Assembly (NCBI RefSeq): GCF_000262545.1
Contig: NZ_JH660660.1
Span: 458,975-522,974 of the forward strand
DNA length: 64,000 nucleotides
Origin: Prevotella bivia DSM 20514
GTDB taxonomy: Bacteria > Bacteroidota > Bacteroidia > Bacteroidales > Bacteroidaceae
Direction of reading: 5' to 3'
The notes under the pieces: model-generated
The model's input: the letters and a program-made list of their open reading frames with translations, nothing else
Told to the model about the DNA's origin: nothing
Databases searched by the model: none
In this document: positions 28,064 to 37,451 of the stretch, piece after piece
How the letters are laid out: the number at the start of each line of letters is the position of its first letter
Position numbering within the stretch: position 1 is the stretch's first letter
Made by a program: the position numbers and the translations under genes

Positions 28064-28646
28064 CTATACCCACAGATAAATCCTTATGATAGCTGTTAGC
28101 ATTGATAAACTACGGCTGTAACAAATCGTTTTCCGGTTTAGCCGTTTTAGGTGAGTGAGAAGTGTAAGATTGTACAGCTCGATATGGTTGGTGGAATGAA
28201 AAACGGGTATGGAGTATTTCCTAACTGATAAGATAGCCATAGTTTTTCAATTTATCGGTATAAATAAATTCAGCTTTGAAGAGGAAAGGGCTTTTAAGTA
28301 TTACCGACAAAGTACGATTGGTACTCTGCCTACATTGAAGGCAACTACATGATTTATTTCTCTATCGTACAGCGATAGACGGTTATTTGATTTTACTTGT
28401 TATCTGTAAAATCCTTTTAAGCAAAGTGGTAATTGAACTTTCCAATACTCGTGCCGTACTACGAATACTCCACTTTTCTTTGGTCAGTTGAATGATTTCA
28501 GAATCAGTGTCAGGAAGATAGGCTTTGTCGGCGTAACCGGTAATAAAACGTTTTTGGCAATGTTTGCATTAGTAGCACCGTTTGCCATTGCGTTTCTTCT
28601 CACTTTTGATCATTTCCATTGAACAGCAATGTGGACATATTAACAT
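28064..28646 (-). pseudogene. Decayed IS1-family element (insA- and insB-like parts)
   Basis: On the minus strand a frame from ATG at 28646 reads MLICPHCCSMEMIKS, the zinc-finger start of IS1 InsA, and continues to 28383 with one internal TAA where RCYxCKHCQKRF is expected. Further on, FIYTDKLKNYGYLIS and, after frame changes, LKRLNRKTICYSRSLSM match the InsB end, with a stop at 28064. The element is therefore inactive. It separates mobC from the peptide operon and may mark where that operon was gained. The DNA from 28012 to 28063 and 28647 to 28684 shows no gene. Confidence 0.75.
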
Positions 28647-28684
28647 AGACATTGCCCTCTTTCATCGCTTTATTACAATGGAAG

Positions 28685-29164
28685 TTACTGGACATTTATA
28701 ATTCGCCTTACAATCTTTTGAAGTATGCTTTCATTGCTTATTAATATAGATGCTGTACCAGTCATTCCACTGATAATTTTATACCTGCAATCCGTTATCC
28801 TTATCTGTGCCGTGAACACGCTGCCTGCTGCCGTTTGTCGGGGTGTATGCGATGTGGATGTTATGATACCATTGGCAGCTCCGTATGTTTCTGCATCGTA
28901 ACCCTCAACTTCGATGTTTACCGTCATTCCTCTCGTTATCGTATTCACGTATTTATAGGGAATGTCTATTGTGCCTTGACGGGCATTTGTCATCTGTACC
29001 TTTGCACTGACGGTTTCGGGATAAGGTATAAAGTATGCGCCCACCAGCAGTCCCAATATTACAATGGTGATAATAGTGATGCCATAGCGTACAATACCTG
29101 AAGGAATCTCGCCAATGATGTGTTTTACCTTCTCGCTGCGGAGTTCTATCTTGTTGTCTGCCAT
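28685..29164 (-). CDS. Very short HlyD-like membrane fusion protein
   Basis: The 159-residue protein has a cytosolic start like HlyD adaptors of Bacteroidetes (IELRSEKVKHIIGEIP), one membrane segment (about 26-47) and YFIPYPETVSAKVQM, then jumps straight to the C-terminal beta-barrel part (GMTVNIEVEGYDAETYGAANG; ISGMTGTASILI). The lipoyl domain and coiled-coil hairpin of normal adaptors (about 400 residues) are absent. It is the last gene of the peptide operon, 17 nt after the ABC exporter, so it most likely partners it. Whether this is a compact design or an internal deletion cannot be told. Confidence 0.75.
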   Translation of the reverse strand: MADNKIELRSEKVKHIIGEIPSGIVRYGITIITIVILGLLVGAYFIPYPETVSAKVQMTNARQGTIDIPYKYVNTITRGMTVNIEVEGYDAETYGAANGIITSTSHTPRQTAAGSVFTAQIRITDCRYKIISGMTGTASILISNESILQKIVRRIINVQ

Positions 29165-29181
29165 AATCTTCCTTTCTGCTG

Positions 29182-31371
29182 TCAGTTACCCAATTCCAAT
29201 TGATTCTTTACAAGGTTGTAATAAGCACCACGCTTCGCTGTAAGTGCTTCGTGGTTGCCTGTCTCTACTACCTTACCTTTATCTAACACCACTATCTGGT
29301 CGGCATTTTTTACTGTGCTTAGTCTATGCGCCACGATAACGACTGTCTTGCCTTTGTAGAACCCGTCCAAATGTTCCACAATCATGCGCTCATTGTTGGC
29401 ATCGAGCGAGTTGGTGGCTTCGTCAAGGAAGATGTAATCGGGATTCTTATACACGGCTCTTGCTATCAGAATACGCTGTTTCTGTCCCTGACTCAACCCC
29501 ACGCCATCGCGACCAATCTTTGTGTTGTATTTTAAGGGCAGCCCCATCACATAATCGTGAATACAGGCTATTTCTGCAGCTTTCTGCAACCGCTCCTTGT
29601 CTATCTCGCCATCATCTACGGCAATGTTCCTTGCTATGCTCTCGGAGAATATCACACCGTCCTGCATCACTACGCCACATTGTCTGCGCCACCACTTCTT
29701 ATTGAGCTCATTTACATCAGTTCCTCCAATGGTGATTTTTCCGCCCAATACAGGGTAATAGCCCAGCATAAGCTTGATGAGTGTTGTCTTACCGCTGCCC
29801 GATGCGCCTACGATAGCTGTTACCTTGCCTTTGGGGATTGTGAGGCTTACATCATCAATGATAGTTTTCAGGGCGTGAGGGTCGTACTTGAAGTTTACGC
29901 TTTCAAGGTCAATTCCCTTATGTTCTTCTTTTACTGCCATTTCCAATCCTTGCTTTCCGTTCTCATCATCTATGCGGTGTATCTCATTGATACGCTCAAG
30001 GCTTATCTTCACGTCCTGCACTGAATAGAAGAAACTCATCAACTGCTCAACGGGGGAGTTGAGTTGTCCGATGATATACTGCACGGCAAGCATCATACCT
30101 AAAGTAAGCTGTCCGTGAATGACGGCTGTTGCAGCCACCACCGTGATGACAATGTTCTTGAGTTCGTTAATGAAGATGCTGCCTGCCTCCTGTGTCTGTT
30201 GGAGCTTCAGCGACTTCATCTGCACCCCGAAAAGGTCTGCCTGAACATCCTCCCATTCCCAGCGACGGCGTTGTTCACAATCTTGGAGCTTTATCTCCTG
30301 CATGGAGGTGATGAACTCGTAGGTCTTGTTGTTATTGATGGTTTGTTGCTCGAAGAGTTCATAGTCCAACATCTTTCTACGTCTGAGAAATAGCGCAAGC
30401 CAACCGCCATAGAGCAGACTGCCGAGCATGAAAATGGTAAAGATGAGCCAGTTATAAGACAGCAGTACAACGCTGAATACCACAAATGTAAAAAGCGAGA
30501 ACACGATGCTGAGCGTTTGCTGTGTCAGAAACGAGTTTACACGGCTGTGGTCGCTCATACGCTGCATAAGGTCGCCCATCAGTTTGGTGTCGAAGAACGA
30601 CATGGGCAGTTTTAAGAGTTTGATAAAGAAGTCGCTCACCAACGAAATGTTAATCCGCATTGATATGTGCAATAATAACCATCTGCGAATAAAATCCGTA
30701 GCCGTGCGCCCTATAACAATCAAAAACTCTCCTAATAATATAAGCCAAATGAAACCAATATTATTATTTTTAATTCCAATATCTACGATTGACTGTGTTA
30801 GAAATGGTAGGATTAGTTGCAAAACACATCCTAAAACTAAGCCAATGATTATTTGAGTAAAAAAATTACGGTATTGTTTAAAATATCCATATAGAAATCT
30901 AAAAGATCGAGGATGGAATCTCTTCTGTTGCTTTGAGGTTTTGAAATTATCATTCGGTTCAAGGAATAAAGCAATTCCTTTCTCTTCGTTATTAGAAGTT
31001 GTGGCTATCCAATGTGTTTTCACTTGATCAATAGTGCATTTCTGGATACCTTTACTTGGGTCAGCAATATAAAACTTATTCCTTTTAACCTTGTATAATA
31101 CAACAAAATGATTCTGATTCCAATGAAGTATGCATGGAAGATTTTCATTACACAAAGACTCAATAGTTACTTTGCCAGGAATAGAATGAAAGCCTAGAGT
31201 GGTTGCGGCTTCACATAGTCCTTGCAAAGAAACACCTTCCGAAGATGCAAAACATATTTTGGAGAGTTCTTCGATTGAAATAAATCGACCAAAATAATTA
31301 GAAATCATAGCTAATGATGCTATACCGCATTGCATAGCATCACGTTGCATGATAATTTTCATCTTCTTCAT
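29182..31371 (-). CDS. C39 peptidase-containing ABC exporter
   Basis: This bifunctional exporter would cut the leader of a peptide after a double-glycine site and export the core. The 729 residues run: C39 peptidase domain with C15 (QRDAMQCGIASLAM), H88 and D104 (IADPSKG) as catalytic residues; six-helix transmembrane domain (about 165-440); ATPase domain with GASGSGKTT, the GVGLSQGQKQR signature and YIFLDEATNSLD. All active residues are present. It sits between the receptor-like outer-membrane gene (9 nt) and the HlyD-like gene. The likely substrate is the GG-leader peptide at 35195-35431. Confidence 0.93.
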   Translation of the reverse strand: MKKMKIIMQRDAMQCGIASLAMISNYFGRFISIEELSKICFASSEGVSLQGLCEAATTLGFHSIPGKVTIESLCNENLPCILHWNQNHFVVLYKVKRNKFYIADPSKGIQKCTIDQVKTHWIATTSNNEEKGIALFLEPNDNFKTSKQQKRFHPRSFRFLYGYFKQYRNFFTQIIIGLVLGCVLQLILPFLTQSIVDIGIKNNNIGFIWLILLGEFLIVIGRTATDFIRRWLLLHISMRINISLVSDFFIKLLKLPMSFFDTKLMGDLMQRMSDHSRVNSFLTQQTLSIVFSLFTFVVFSVVLLSYNWLIFTIFMLGSLLYGGWLALFLRRRKMLDYELFEQQTINNNKTYEFITSMQEIKLQDCEQRRRWEWEDVQADLFGVQMKSLKLQQTQEAGSIFINELKNIVITVVAATAVIHGQLTLGMMLAVQYIIGQLNSPVEQLMSFFYSVQDVKISLERINEIHRIDDENGKQGLEMAVKEEHKGIDLESVNFKYDPHALKTIIDDVSLTIPKGKVTAIVGASGSGKTTLIKLMLGYYPVLGGKITIGGTDVNELNKKWWRRQCGVVMQDGVIFSESIARNIAVDDGEIDKERLQKAAEIACIHDYVMGLPLKYNTKIGRDGVGLSQGQKQRILIARAVYKNPDYIFLDEATNSLDANNERMIVEHLDGFYKGKTVVIVAHRLSTVKNADQIVVLDKGKVVETGNHEALTAKRGAYYNLVKNQLELGN

Positions 31372-31380
31372 TGTATGGAG

Positions 31381-33693
31381 TTATAATCTATCTATCTCGT
31401 CCTGTCGAGATGTTTTTCCTTTATATTTACCCTTTGCTGCATTAAGAGTATATCGTATGCTTAATGTGATTGAACGGGATGCCCCTTGGATGTCAGAAGA
31501 ATAATCGACAGTATTGGTGAACGTGTCAATTTTCTGTCTCCATGTATTGAATACATCATTAGCCGAGAGTGTGAAAACCCAGTTTCTCCAAGTTTTGTTC
31601 AAGGTCACCGATGCCTGCCACGAACCACGGCTATAAATCACATCTTGATTGCCGGTCCCGAGACCGAACAGATTAAAATAAGCATAGAAGCTGCTGGGAA
31701 TATCGAACCGGTTGTTAAGCGACAGAGTATAGAGTGGTTTGTTGTATTTTCTTACGGGTGAGCCATACTTCAAATCCTGAACGTAGAACACGCCCTGTAT
31801 GGTGGGATGCCAAAAGCCGAAATCAAGTTGTTGGACAGCCACAAGTTGGAATGAGTTATAATCTGGCAGATTGACTGGTTGTACAACATTAATACGATCG
31901 GTGTTGTCATAGCGATATATTGAGGTCACATTCCGTTTGTTCATTGTGAATGAGCTTTGAAGGATAAATTTCTTATAATAAAGATTCAATCCTATTTTGT
32001 GGCGGAGAGTTGAACGAAGTTCAGGATTGCCCGTTTCCCAAAGGGTAGGAGTAACATAAACGTATGTGTTGTCAAGAGATTGGTATCCCGGACGAGACAC
32101 GGATGCTCTGTAAAACAAGCTCATACGAATAGATGAGTTAAAGGATATGCCCAAATTAGGCAACAAGTCTGTATATGATTTTGATAAATCTTCACGAAGA
32201 ACGTTGTTTTGTCTGAAATCTGTATTGGTTGATTCAAGTCTAAGTCCACCATACATATTCCATGTGTTGTTGGGTGTCCAGTTAAAACCGACAAATCCTG
32301 CATAGAGATTTTGTTTTACATTGTCTGTTTCTGGAGCAATAAAATCCTGATTCCCGGTGGAGGACCCCAAATAATCCTGATTGTTGCGTGTATATGAGAT
32401 TTCCGAGCCAGCCTCTATCTCTACCTTGCTGATTTTTCTTGACAGTACAATTTTTCCTGACCATAAAGAGGCTTTGCTTACATTCGAATTGTAGATCATA
32501 TTGGTAGAATTGTTCTCATCTACACCCGAGTTGGAAGTACGATAGGATTTTACATAATCGGCGTCTATGCGTAACCCGATATTGGCAGGCAAGGAAAAAC
32601 TGCCGAAGGTGTTGACATGATGCATAGAGCTTTGACTATGCAGGTCACTTATTGATGCTATTACATCTTCGGTCCCTTGATTTTCCATAACGGATTTGGC
32701 ATTGCCGCTATAGTGACTCTTGGGAGTGCGCTGAAACGTGTATTTTGCACCAATGGAGTTGTTCCCGAAATCGTAGTTTAGGCCAGCGTCTGCCATGAGG
32801 GACTGGCTTCTGCTTTTGGCTTTGGAATAAGTATCAGTACGATATTTTGATTCAGGGTTACTCTCTGAATAAAAACCTTCAATATAATGTCTATCCTGTT
32901 TGAAGCCAGAAAAGCCGTATGATAAATCTCCCAAGACGGTAAGTCCGCTTTCTGTATGGTAATTCAGTGACACATCGACAGATTCTGACCATTCTTCACT
33001 TGCCGAAACATTACCTGCTGCGACAGCATGGAATCCCTCATTAAGTTTTTTTGTGCGTATGAGAATGACAGATGACACATTGGCGCCATATTTTGATGAA
33101 GGGTTGGTGATAATTTCTACATTGGATATATCGTTGGCGGAAAGTGAAGACAACTCACTTATTGAACGCACAAGCCTGTTGTTGATATAGATAACGGGTG
33201 TTCCATGTCCAAGGACAGATATCCCACCGCCAGATGCGTCAATCATCGGAAGGTACTTGATCGCCTCCATAGCATTGCCAAGTTTTGCAACAGGATTTCC
33301 TGCCATTGAGATTTGCAAGCCCCTCGGCGTTCCCTTGACATATCTCTTACTTCCCCGAACCACGACTTCTGCAAGTTTATTGGTGCTTTCAATATAAATC
33401 GTGGTATCACACGGAAGGATTACATCTGTGGTTTTGCATCCTACGGAGGATATGGAAAGAAACATCCCTTCTTTTAATGGGGTGTCGAAACCGAACAGAC
33501 CGTTCAAATCCGTAAGGGTTGAGCCAACCATAACGGAGTCGGTCTGCATGAGTCTCACTGTTGCGAAACTTACTGGGATGGAATCTTCTAAGGTTAAAAC
33601 TCGTGATCTGATATTATAGTTCTGATTCTGAGCGAACATAACGATATTCGAGAATAAAACTATAAAAAAAATAAAGAATCTTTTCATTTTCAA
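31381..33693 (-). CDS. TonB-receptor-like outer-membrane beta-barrel protein
   Basis: The 770 residues begin with a signal peptide (to MFAQ), then a carboxypeptidase-regulatory-like domain (about 25-110), a plug-like domain (AEVVVRGSKRYVKGTP; VYINNRLVRSISELSSLSAN; VEIITNPSSKYG) and an outer-membrane beta-barrel. It fits the outer-membrane protein family related to TonB-dependent receptors. The gene overlaps the radical SAM gene by 4 nt, so it is translationally coupled to peptide maturation. It may take the place of a TolC channel, act in immunity or bring in the product; this is open. Confidence 0.85.
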   Translation of the reverse strand: MKMKRFFIFFIVLFSNIVMFAQNQNYNIRSRVLTLEDSIPVSFATVRLMQTDSVMVGSTLTDLNGLFGFDTPLKEGMFLSISSVGCKTTDVILPCDTTIYIESTNKLAEVVVRGSKRYVKGTPRGLQISMAGNPVAKLGNAMEAIKYLPMIDASGGGISVLGHGTPVIYINNRLVRSISELSSLSANDISNVEIITNPSSKYGANVSSVILIRTKKLNEGFHAVAAGNVSASEEWSESVDVSLNYHTESGLTVLGDLSYGFSGFKQDRHYIEGFYSESNPESKYRTDTYSKAKSRSQSLMADAGLNYDFGNNSIGAKYTFQRTPKSHYSGNAKSVMENQGTEDVIASISDLHSQSSMHHVNTFGSFSLPANIGLRIDADYVKSYRTSNSGVDENNSTNMIYNSNVSKASLWSGKIVLSRKISKVEIEAGSEISYTRNNQDYLGSSTGNQDFIAPETDNVKQNLYAGFVGFNWTPNNTWNMYGGLRLESTNTDFRQNNVLREDLSKSYTDLLPNLGISFNSSIRMSLFYRASVSRPGYQSLDNTYVYVTPTLWETGNPELRSTLRHKIGLNLYYKKFILQSSFTMNKRNVTSIYRYDNTDRINVVQPVNLPDYNSFQLVAVQQLDFGFWHPTIQGVFYVQDLKYGSPVRKYNKPLYTLSLNNRFDIPSSFYAYFNLFGLGTGNQDVIYSRGSWQASVTLNKTWRNWVFTLSANDVFNTWRQKIDTFTNTVDYSSDIQGASRSITLSIRYTLNAAKGKYKGKTSRQDEIDRL

Positions 33694-35126
33694 ATACTAT
33701 TTATACATGAAGGGTCTGGAAAGGTAATATTATTACCATATCGTAAGAATACATTAACAAGACATCTTTTGTTTTTTCCATAACAATCAGTTTTGCCAAT
33801 ACAAGAAAAACAAGGACTCTTCTCATCAATATGTTTTTCTAATTCTGACAGATAGATCGCTCGTGGGGATCTCCAAATTTTTGCCAATGAATCTTGCTTC
33901 AAATCTCCTATGATAAAATTTTTGTTCCAATATAATCGTTCGCACAAAGTAACTTTTCCATCTGGAAGAATAAAGCATGAACTAACATTGGCTGAACAAC
34001 GATAATTAGCATCTTGATTTTTACAAAGCAATTCTGTGCTTTTGGAATCAACACCCTTGGCATTTAGTACAATCTCAAAAAATGGATTATAAGATAATTG
34101 AATCTTTCGAATGTATTGGCGTACTAAACTTTCTTGCCTAGATGTACATAACTCAATATTGCCCTTTTTGAATGGCAATAATGCATAACAAATATCCCAT
34201 CGAGAAATTATACTATACTGATTTAAAAAAGAGAACAGTTGGAATATGGAATCAAAAGATGCGTTATTAGAGCAAAGAACTGTACTTATTCTTACTTTAA
34301 ATGGTAACTCACGAAATGAAGATAATATATCAAATGTCTGTTGCAATTGTTTTAAATAATCATTGGGAGCATATAATAATGATTTATGTATTGTTTCATC
34401 AACTGTGTCTAATGAAATTTGCAAATCCCCTCTGTATTGAAGATTTATTAACTTATTGACATCAGACTCTTTCAACGGTTTTTTTGTTGATAAAAAATCA
34501 ACAGGATAACCAGAATTTAATAAGAATGAAATATATTCTTCCCAATTTGGTTTGACGAAAACATCTCCTCCAATTAGTTCTATTTTCCTTACTCCAATGG
34601 TCTTACATTCTGTAATGAGATTACAAAAATCGTCAAAATTTAAATCGCTGCTTGTCGTGTATGTATCAGCATAACAATAATTACACTTGACAGCACATTT
34701 ATTATTTAGCATAATAACGATCTTGTCGGGACTTGTATATAATCTTTTCGTTTTCAAGTCCACATCGTTCATATTCAGAGATATATGGATAATATCATCA
34801 AATTTCCTTTTATTTACTTCTGTAGATGATATTAATGTATTAGGAGGGAACGAAATGTTCATATCCCCAAATTTAACATAGGTAATCTCTTGATTATCTA
34901 ATAGAGAATGTACAAAAGAAGTAATTATCTGTTTAGAAATTCCCATGTTTTCATAAAACCAAGATTCTGTTTCTGCTACATTATTTGTGTAACTTATTGT
35001 AGCCAATACAATAGCGTGGATAGGATGTATATATGACATCCAACCATCTCCATCAGTAGAGTCAAAGATAACGACTCTCTTTTCATCACTACGAAGAGCA
35101 TATTTGGGATTAAAAACAATATACAT
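33690..35126 (-). CDS. Radical SAM/SPASM peptide-modifying enzyme
   Basis: The 478-residue protein has an N-terminal region of about 130 residues (possibly peptide-binding), then the radical SAM motif KCAVKCNYC with C144, C148 and C151 binding the 4Fe-4S cluster, a KIELIGGDVF strand, and a C-terminal SPASM region with cysteines in YRCSANVSSCFILPDGKVTLC and SPCFSCIGKTDC for auxiliary clusters. Such enzymes install thioether, carbon-carbon or similar links in ribosomal peptides. It follows the precursor gene and a hairpin terminator by 68 nt. Reaction type cannot be read from the sequence. Confidence 0.9.
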   Translation of the reverse strand: MYIVFNPKYALRSDEKRVVIFDSTDGDGWMSYIHPIHAIVLATISYTNNVAETESWFYENMGISKQIITSFVHSLLDNQEITYVKFGDMNISFPPNTLISSTEVNKRKFDDIIHISLNMNDVDLKTKRLYTSPDKIVIMLNNKCAVKCNYCYADTYTTSSDLNFDDFCNLITECKTIGVRKIELIGGDVFVKPNWEEYISFLLNSGYPVDFLSTKKPLKESDVNKLINLQYRGDLQISLDTVDETIHKSLLYAPNDYLKQLQQTFDILSSFRELPFKVRISTVLCSNNASFDSIFQLFSFLNQYSIISRWDICYALLPFKKGNIELCTSRQESLVRQYIRKIQLSYNPFFEIVLNAKGVDSKSTELLCKNQDANYRCSANVSSCFILPDGKVTLCERLYWNKNFIIGDLKQDSLAKIWRSPRAIYLSELEKHIDEKSPCFSCIGKTDCYGKNKRCLVNVFLRYGNNITFPDPSCINSI

Positions 35127-35140
35127 TGCGACCGTGAATA

Positions 35141-35183
35141 TTTAAAAGTAGGATTGGAGACCATAAATTCTCCAATCCTACCT
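35141..35183 (-). terminator. Hairpin attenuator between precursor and maturase genes
   Basis: Perfect 13-bp arms GTAGGATTGGAGA and TCTCCAATCCTAC (35148-35160 and 35169-35181), an 8-nt loop and four U on the minus strand. It lies between the precursor stop and the radical SAM start. Partial read-through would give much precursor and less enzyme, a common arrangement in peptide operons. Confidence 0.75.
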
Positions 35184-35194
35184 AATAGTGGGGA

Positions 35195-35431
35195 TTATCC
35201 AGCTGTTTGATGTTTTACGATAATCCCTGAGTTTGCAACATTACAATGAACCACGATTGTAGTGTCCTGCTCAACAGGCTCATTCTCTCCTATGCCACCT
35301 TTTACAGCGAAAAGGTCTTCAATGGCTTCAACTTTTAGTAATTTCATAGCGATGAAGTGCTTTAAGTTAAACATATACGAACTATGAATCCCATAGTAAG
35401 GTCTTTTGACGCGATAAAATTCCGGAATCAT
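35195..35431 (-). CDS. GG-leader precursor peptide of the radical SAM operon
   Basis: The frame encodes 78 residues. The leader ends MKLLKVEAIEDLFAVKGG, a double-glycine type leader, and the core of 32 residues begins IGENEPVEQDTTIVVHCNVA and ends IIVKHQTAG, with one Cys. Possible starts are 35431, 35374 or 35347; the shortest gives an 18-residue leader and a 50-residue precursor, usual for such peptides. It is the first gene of the operon, right after a promoter, with an attenuator after it. The C39 exporter should cut after GG and the radical SAM enzyme act on the core. It lacks the Cys-rich core of many Bacteroidetes GG peptides. Confidence 0.75.
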   Translation of the reverse strand: MIPEFYRVKRPYYGIHSSYMFNLKHFIAMKLLKVEAIEDLFAVKGGIGENEPVEQDTTIVVHCNVANSGIIVKHQTAG

Positions 35432-35449
35432 CTATTGTCTTTGACGGCA

Positions 35450-35481
35450 TAAAGATAGCAATTTTTTGCATCGTTCGCAAT
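35450..35481 (-). promoter_or_regulatory. Promoter of the peptide operon
   Basis: On the minus strand ATTG (35478-35481), a 20-nt spacer and TATCTTTA (35450-35457) approximate the Bacteroidetes -33/-7 pattern, each with one mismatch. The -7 box ends 18 nt before the first possible start at 35431. The rest of the 35482-35700 gap is AT-rich and shows no gene. Confidence 0.45.
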
Positions 35482-35700
35482 AAAAAATAAAAAAAATGCT
35501 CATAATGCTATTTTTTAACTTTTCGCAACACTTTTACGGTGACAATCATTCAGATTCCATCTGATAAAAACTCATTTAAAACAGAAAGACTTTCTTGTTA
35601 TTTCCCAATAATTCCCGCTTTTCTTTCATCTTCTTCATTCTCTTATTATAACTATAATTTAGCAGATGATTTTAGTATTCATCATTACAATTTATAAAAA

Positions 35701-37098
35701 ATGGAATCAAACAGCAATGACAACTATGTGCTGGTCTTGGAAGACCGCACAGAGGTAAAGAACGAGAAAGAAACGGGGAAACTCTCCGTAGTATCTGGTA
35801 TCGACGACAAGGGCAACCTCAAGACCACCGAAGCCACCGCCGTCAACCAAGCAGCATTTCTGAAGTTCAACAGCAAGGAGGGACTCTTGGAGAACTTCAT
35901 GAAGAATTTCCTTCGTCAGTTCAACGAGCCGACCCGTTTCGGACTGTACAAGGTGGTGGCAAGCAATGTGGAGCAGGGCGTGGGCAACCTGCGCACCCTG
36001 CTCCAAAGCCGTGAGAAGCCCGAAAGCAAGCAGCAGCTGGCAGAGATTGGCGTACCCTTTGAGGACTATCTGCCACAGCAGAAGAACACCACCGCCATCG
36101 ACCCGGAGAAAGTGGACTGGAAGCAACTCGACCGCCTCGGACTTTCCCGTGAGCAGTTGGAGCAGAGCGGAGAACTCACAAATATGCTCAACTGGCAGAA
36201 AAGCAATCTCGTTACGATTGCCATCCCGATGGGCGATACCACCATCTACACCGATGCACGTCTTGCCTTCCGCACGGACGGCGAGGGCAACATCGGGCTG
36301 GCTATCCATCCTTTGAGGAAAGAGCCACAACTCGATTTTCCCTATATGGGGTATAAGTTCTCGCCCGAAGATAAGGAGCAACTACTCACTACAGGCAACC
36401 TCGGCAAGACCATTGAGGTAACACCCAAGAACGGAGAGCCTTTTGCCGCCTACGTTTCCATCGACCCACAGACCAATGAACTTGTCGCCCTGCGTGCCGA
36501 CCGCGTGAACATTCCCAAGGAAATCAAGGGTGTTACGCTTTCCGATGCACAATACAAAGACCTCGTGGAGGGCAAAGCCGTGAAGATGGAGGGCATGACA
36601 GCCAAGAGCGGCAAGACCTTCAATGCCACCCTGCAGGTCAATGCCGAACGGAAGGGGATTGAGTTTATCTTCGACAACAACCGTGGTTTCAAGGAACGCC
36701 AGCAGCAGACACAACAGCAGGGCGCACCCCGCAAACTCTGCGGCTTGGAACTCTCAGCGAAGCAGCGTGAAGCCTTGGACAATGGGCGCACGCTCTATCT
36801 GAAGAACATGGTCGATAAGGAGGGCAACTCATTTAATGCCTATGTCCGTATGGACAAGGAGCAGAACCGTCCTCGTTTCTATAAATGGAATCCCGATAAG
36901 AGCCAAAAAAACGTCAAGGTCGAAGCCGTGGCGGAGGAACACAAGACACAGGTTGCCGTGAATAATCACGGTAAGACCAACGAAGCCACCAAGAACGTGA
37001 AGGAGCCGTTGAAGACCGGGCAGACACAACCTACTGCCGCCCAAAAGCAGAAGCAGGACGAAAACAAGCAGAAGAAGTCCCGTGGACGTAAGATGTAA
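35701..37098 (+). CDS. DUF3945-repeat CTn protein
   Basis: The 465-residue protein carries three related modules of about 55 residues, with cores FSPEDKEQLLTTGNLGKTIE, LSDAQYKDLVEGKAVKMEGM and LSAKQREALDNGRTLYLKNM, each followed by a Phe-rich strand pair (SGKTFNATLQVN; EGNSFNAYVRMD). This is the DUF3945 pattern; the N-terminal part resembles DUF4099. The end is Lys/Gln-rich and basic. In CTnDOT-type elements such a gene lies just upstream of the topoisomerase exc, as here (20 nt). The function is unknown; DNA-related action is likely from context. Confidence 0.8.
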   Translation: MESNSNDNYVLVLEDRTEVKNEKETGKLSVVSGIDDKGNLKTTEATAVNQAAFLKFNSKEGLLENFMKNFLRQFNEPTRFGLYKVVASNVEQGVGNLRTLLQSREKPESKQQLAEIGVPFEDYLPQQKNTTAIDPEKVDWKQLDRLGLSREQLEQSGELTNMLNWQKSNLVTIAIPMGDTTIYTDARLAFRTDGEGNIGLAIHPLRKEPQLDFPYMGYKFSPEDKEQLLTTGNLGKTIEVTPKNGEPFAAYVSIDPQTNELVALRADRVNIPKEIKGVTLSDAQYKDLVEGKAVKMEGMTAKSGKTFNATLQVNAERKGIEFIFDNNRGFKERQQQTQQQGAPRKLCGLELSAKQREALDNGRTLYLKNMVDKEGNSFNAYVRMDKEQNRPRFYKWNPDKSQKNVKVEAVAEEHKTQVAVNNHGKTNEATKNVKEPLKTGQTQPTAAQKQKQDENKQKKSRGRKM

Positions 37099-37118
37099 CC
37101 CTTAATCCTTTACCGACT

Positions 37119-37271
37119 ATGACAACTTGTATTATCGCCGAGAAACCCTCGGTAGCCAGAGACATTGCCCGTATCGTTGGGGCAAATAATAGACAAGACG
37201 GATATATAGAAGGTAGTGGCTATGTGGTTACTTGGGCGATGGGACATCTTATTACCCTTGCCATGCCCGAA
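37119..37271 (+). pseudogene. topB: Topoisomerase III (exc/topB), N-terminal fragment cut by IS21
   Basis: Fifty-one residues remain: MTTCIIAEKPSVARDIARI, then YVVTWAMGHLITLAMPE, the start of the Toprim domain of type IA topoisomerases. IS21 copy B follows at once, and the rest of the gene does not occur beyond the IS or elsewhere in the window. In CTnDOT the homologue Exc aids excision; its topoisomerase activity is not essential there. The DNA beyond copy B is unrelated, so this is not a simple insertion. Confidence 0.85.
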
Positions 37272-37451
37272 TGGAAAAGCCACACTAATTTGACCCACGC
37301 TGGCAAGTATTTTAGACCCAGTAAGGTTAAAATAACCAGCCCCACCTTGCCAAAATAAGAATGACCCTTTGAAACGCTAGTTTTTTAGGGTCATTTTGTA
37401 GTTTTGTGTTACTGTCCTGGTCGGCATTAAAAACATAAAACTATTATTTAT

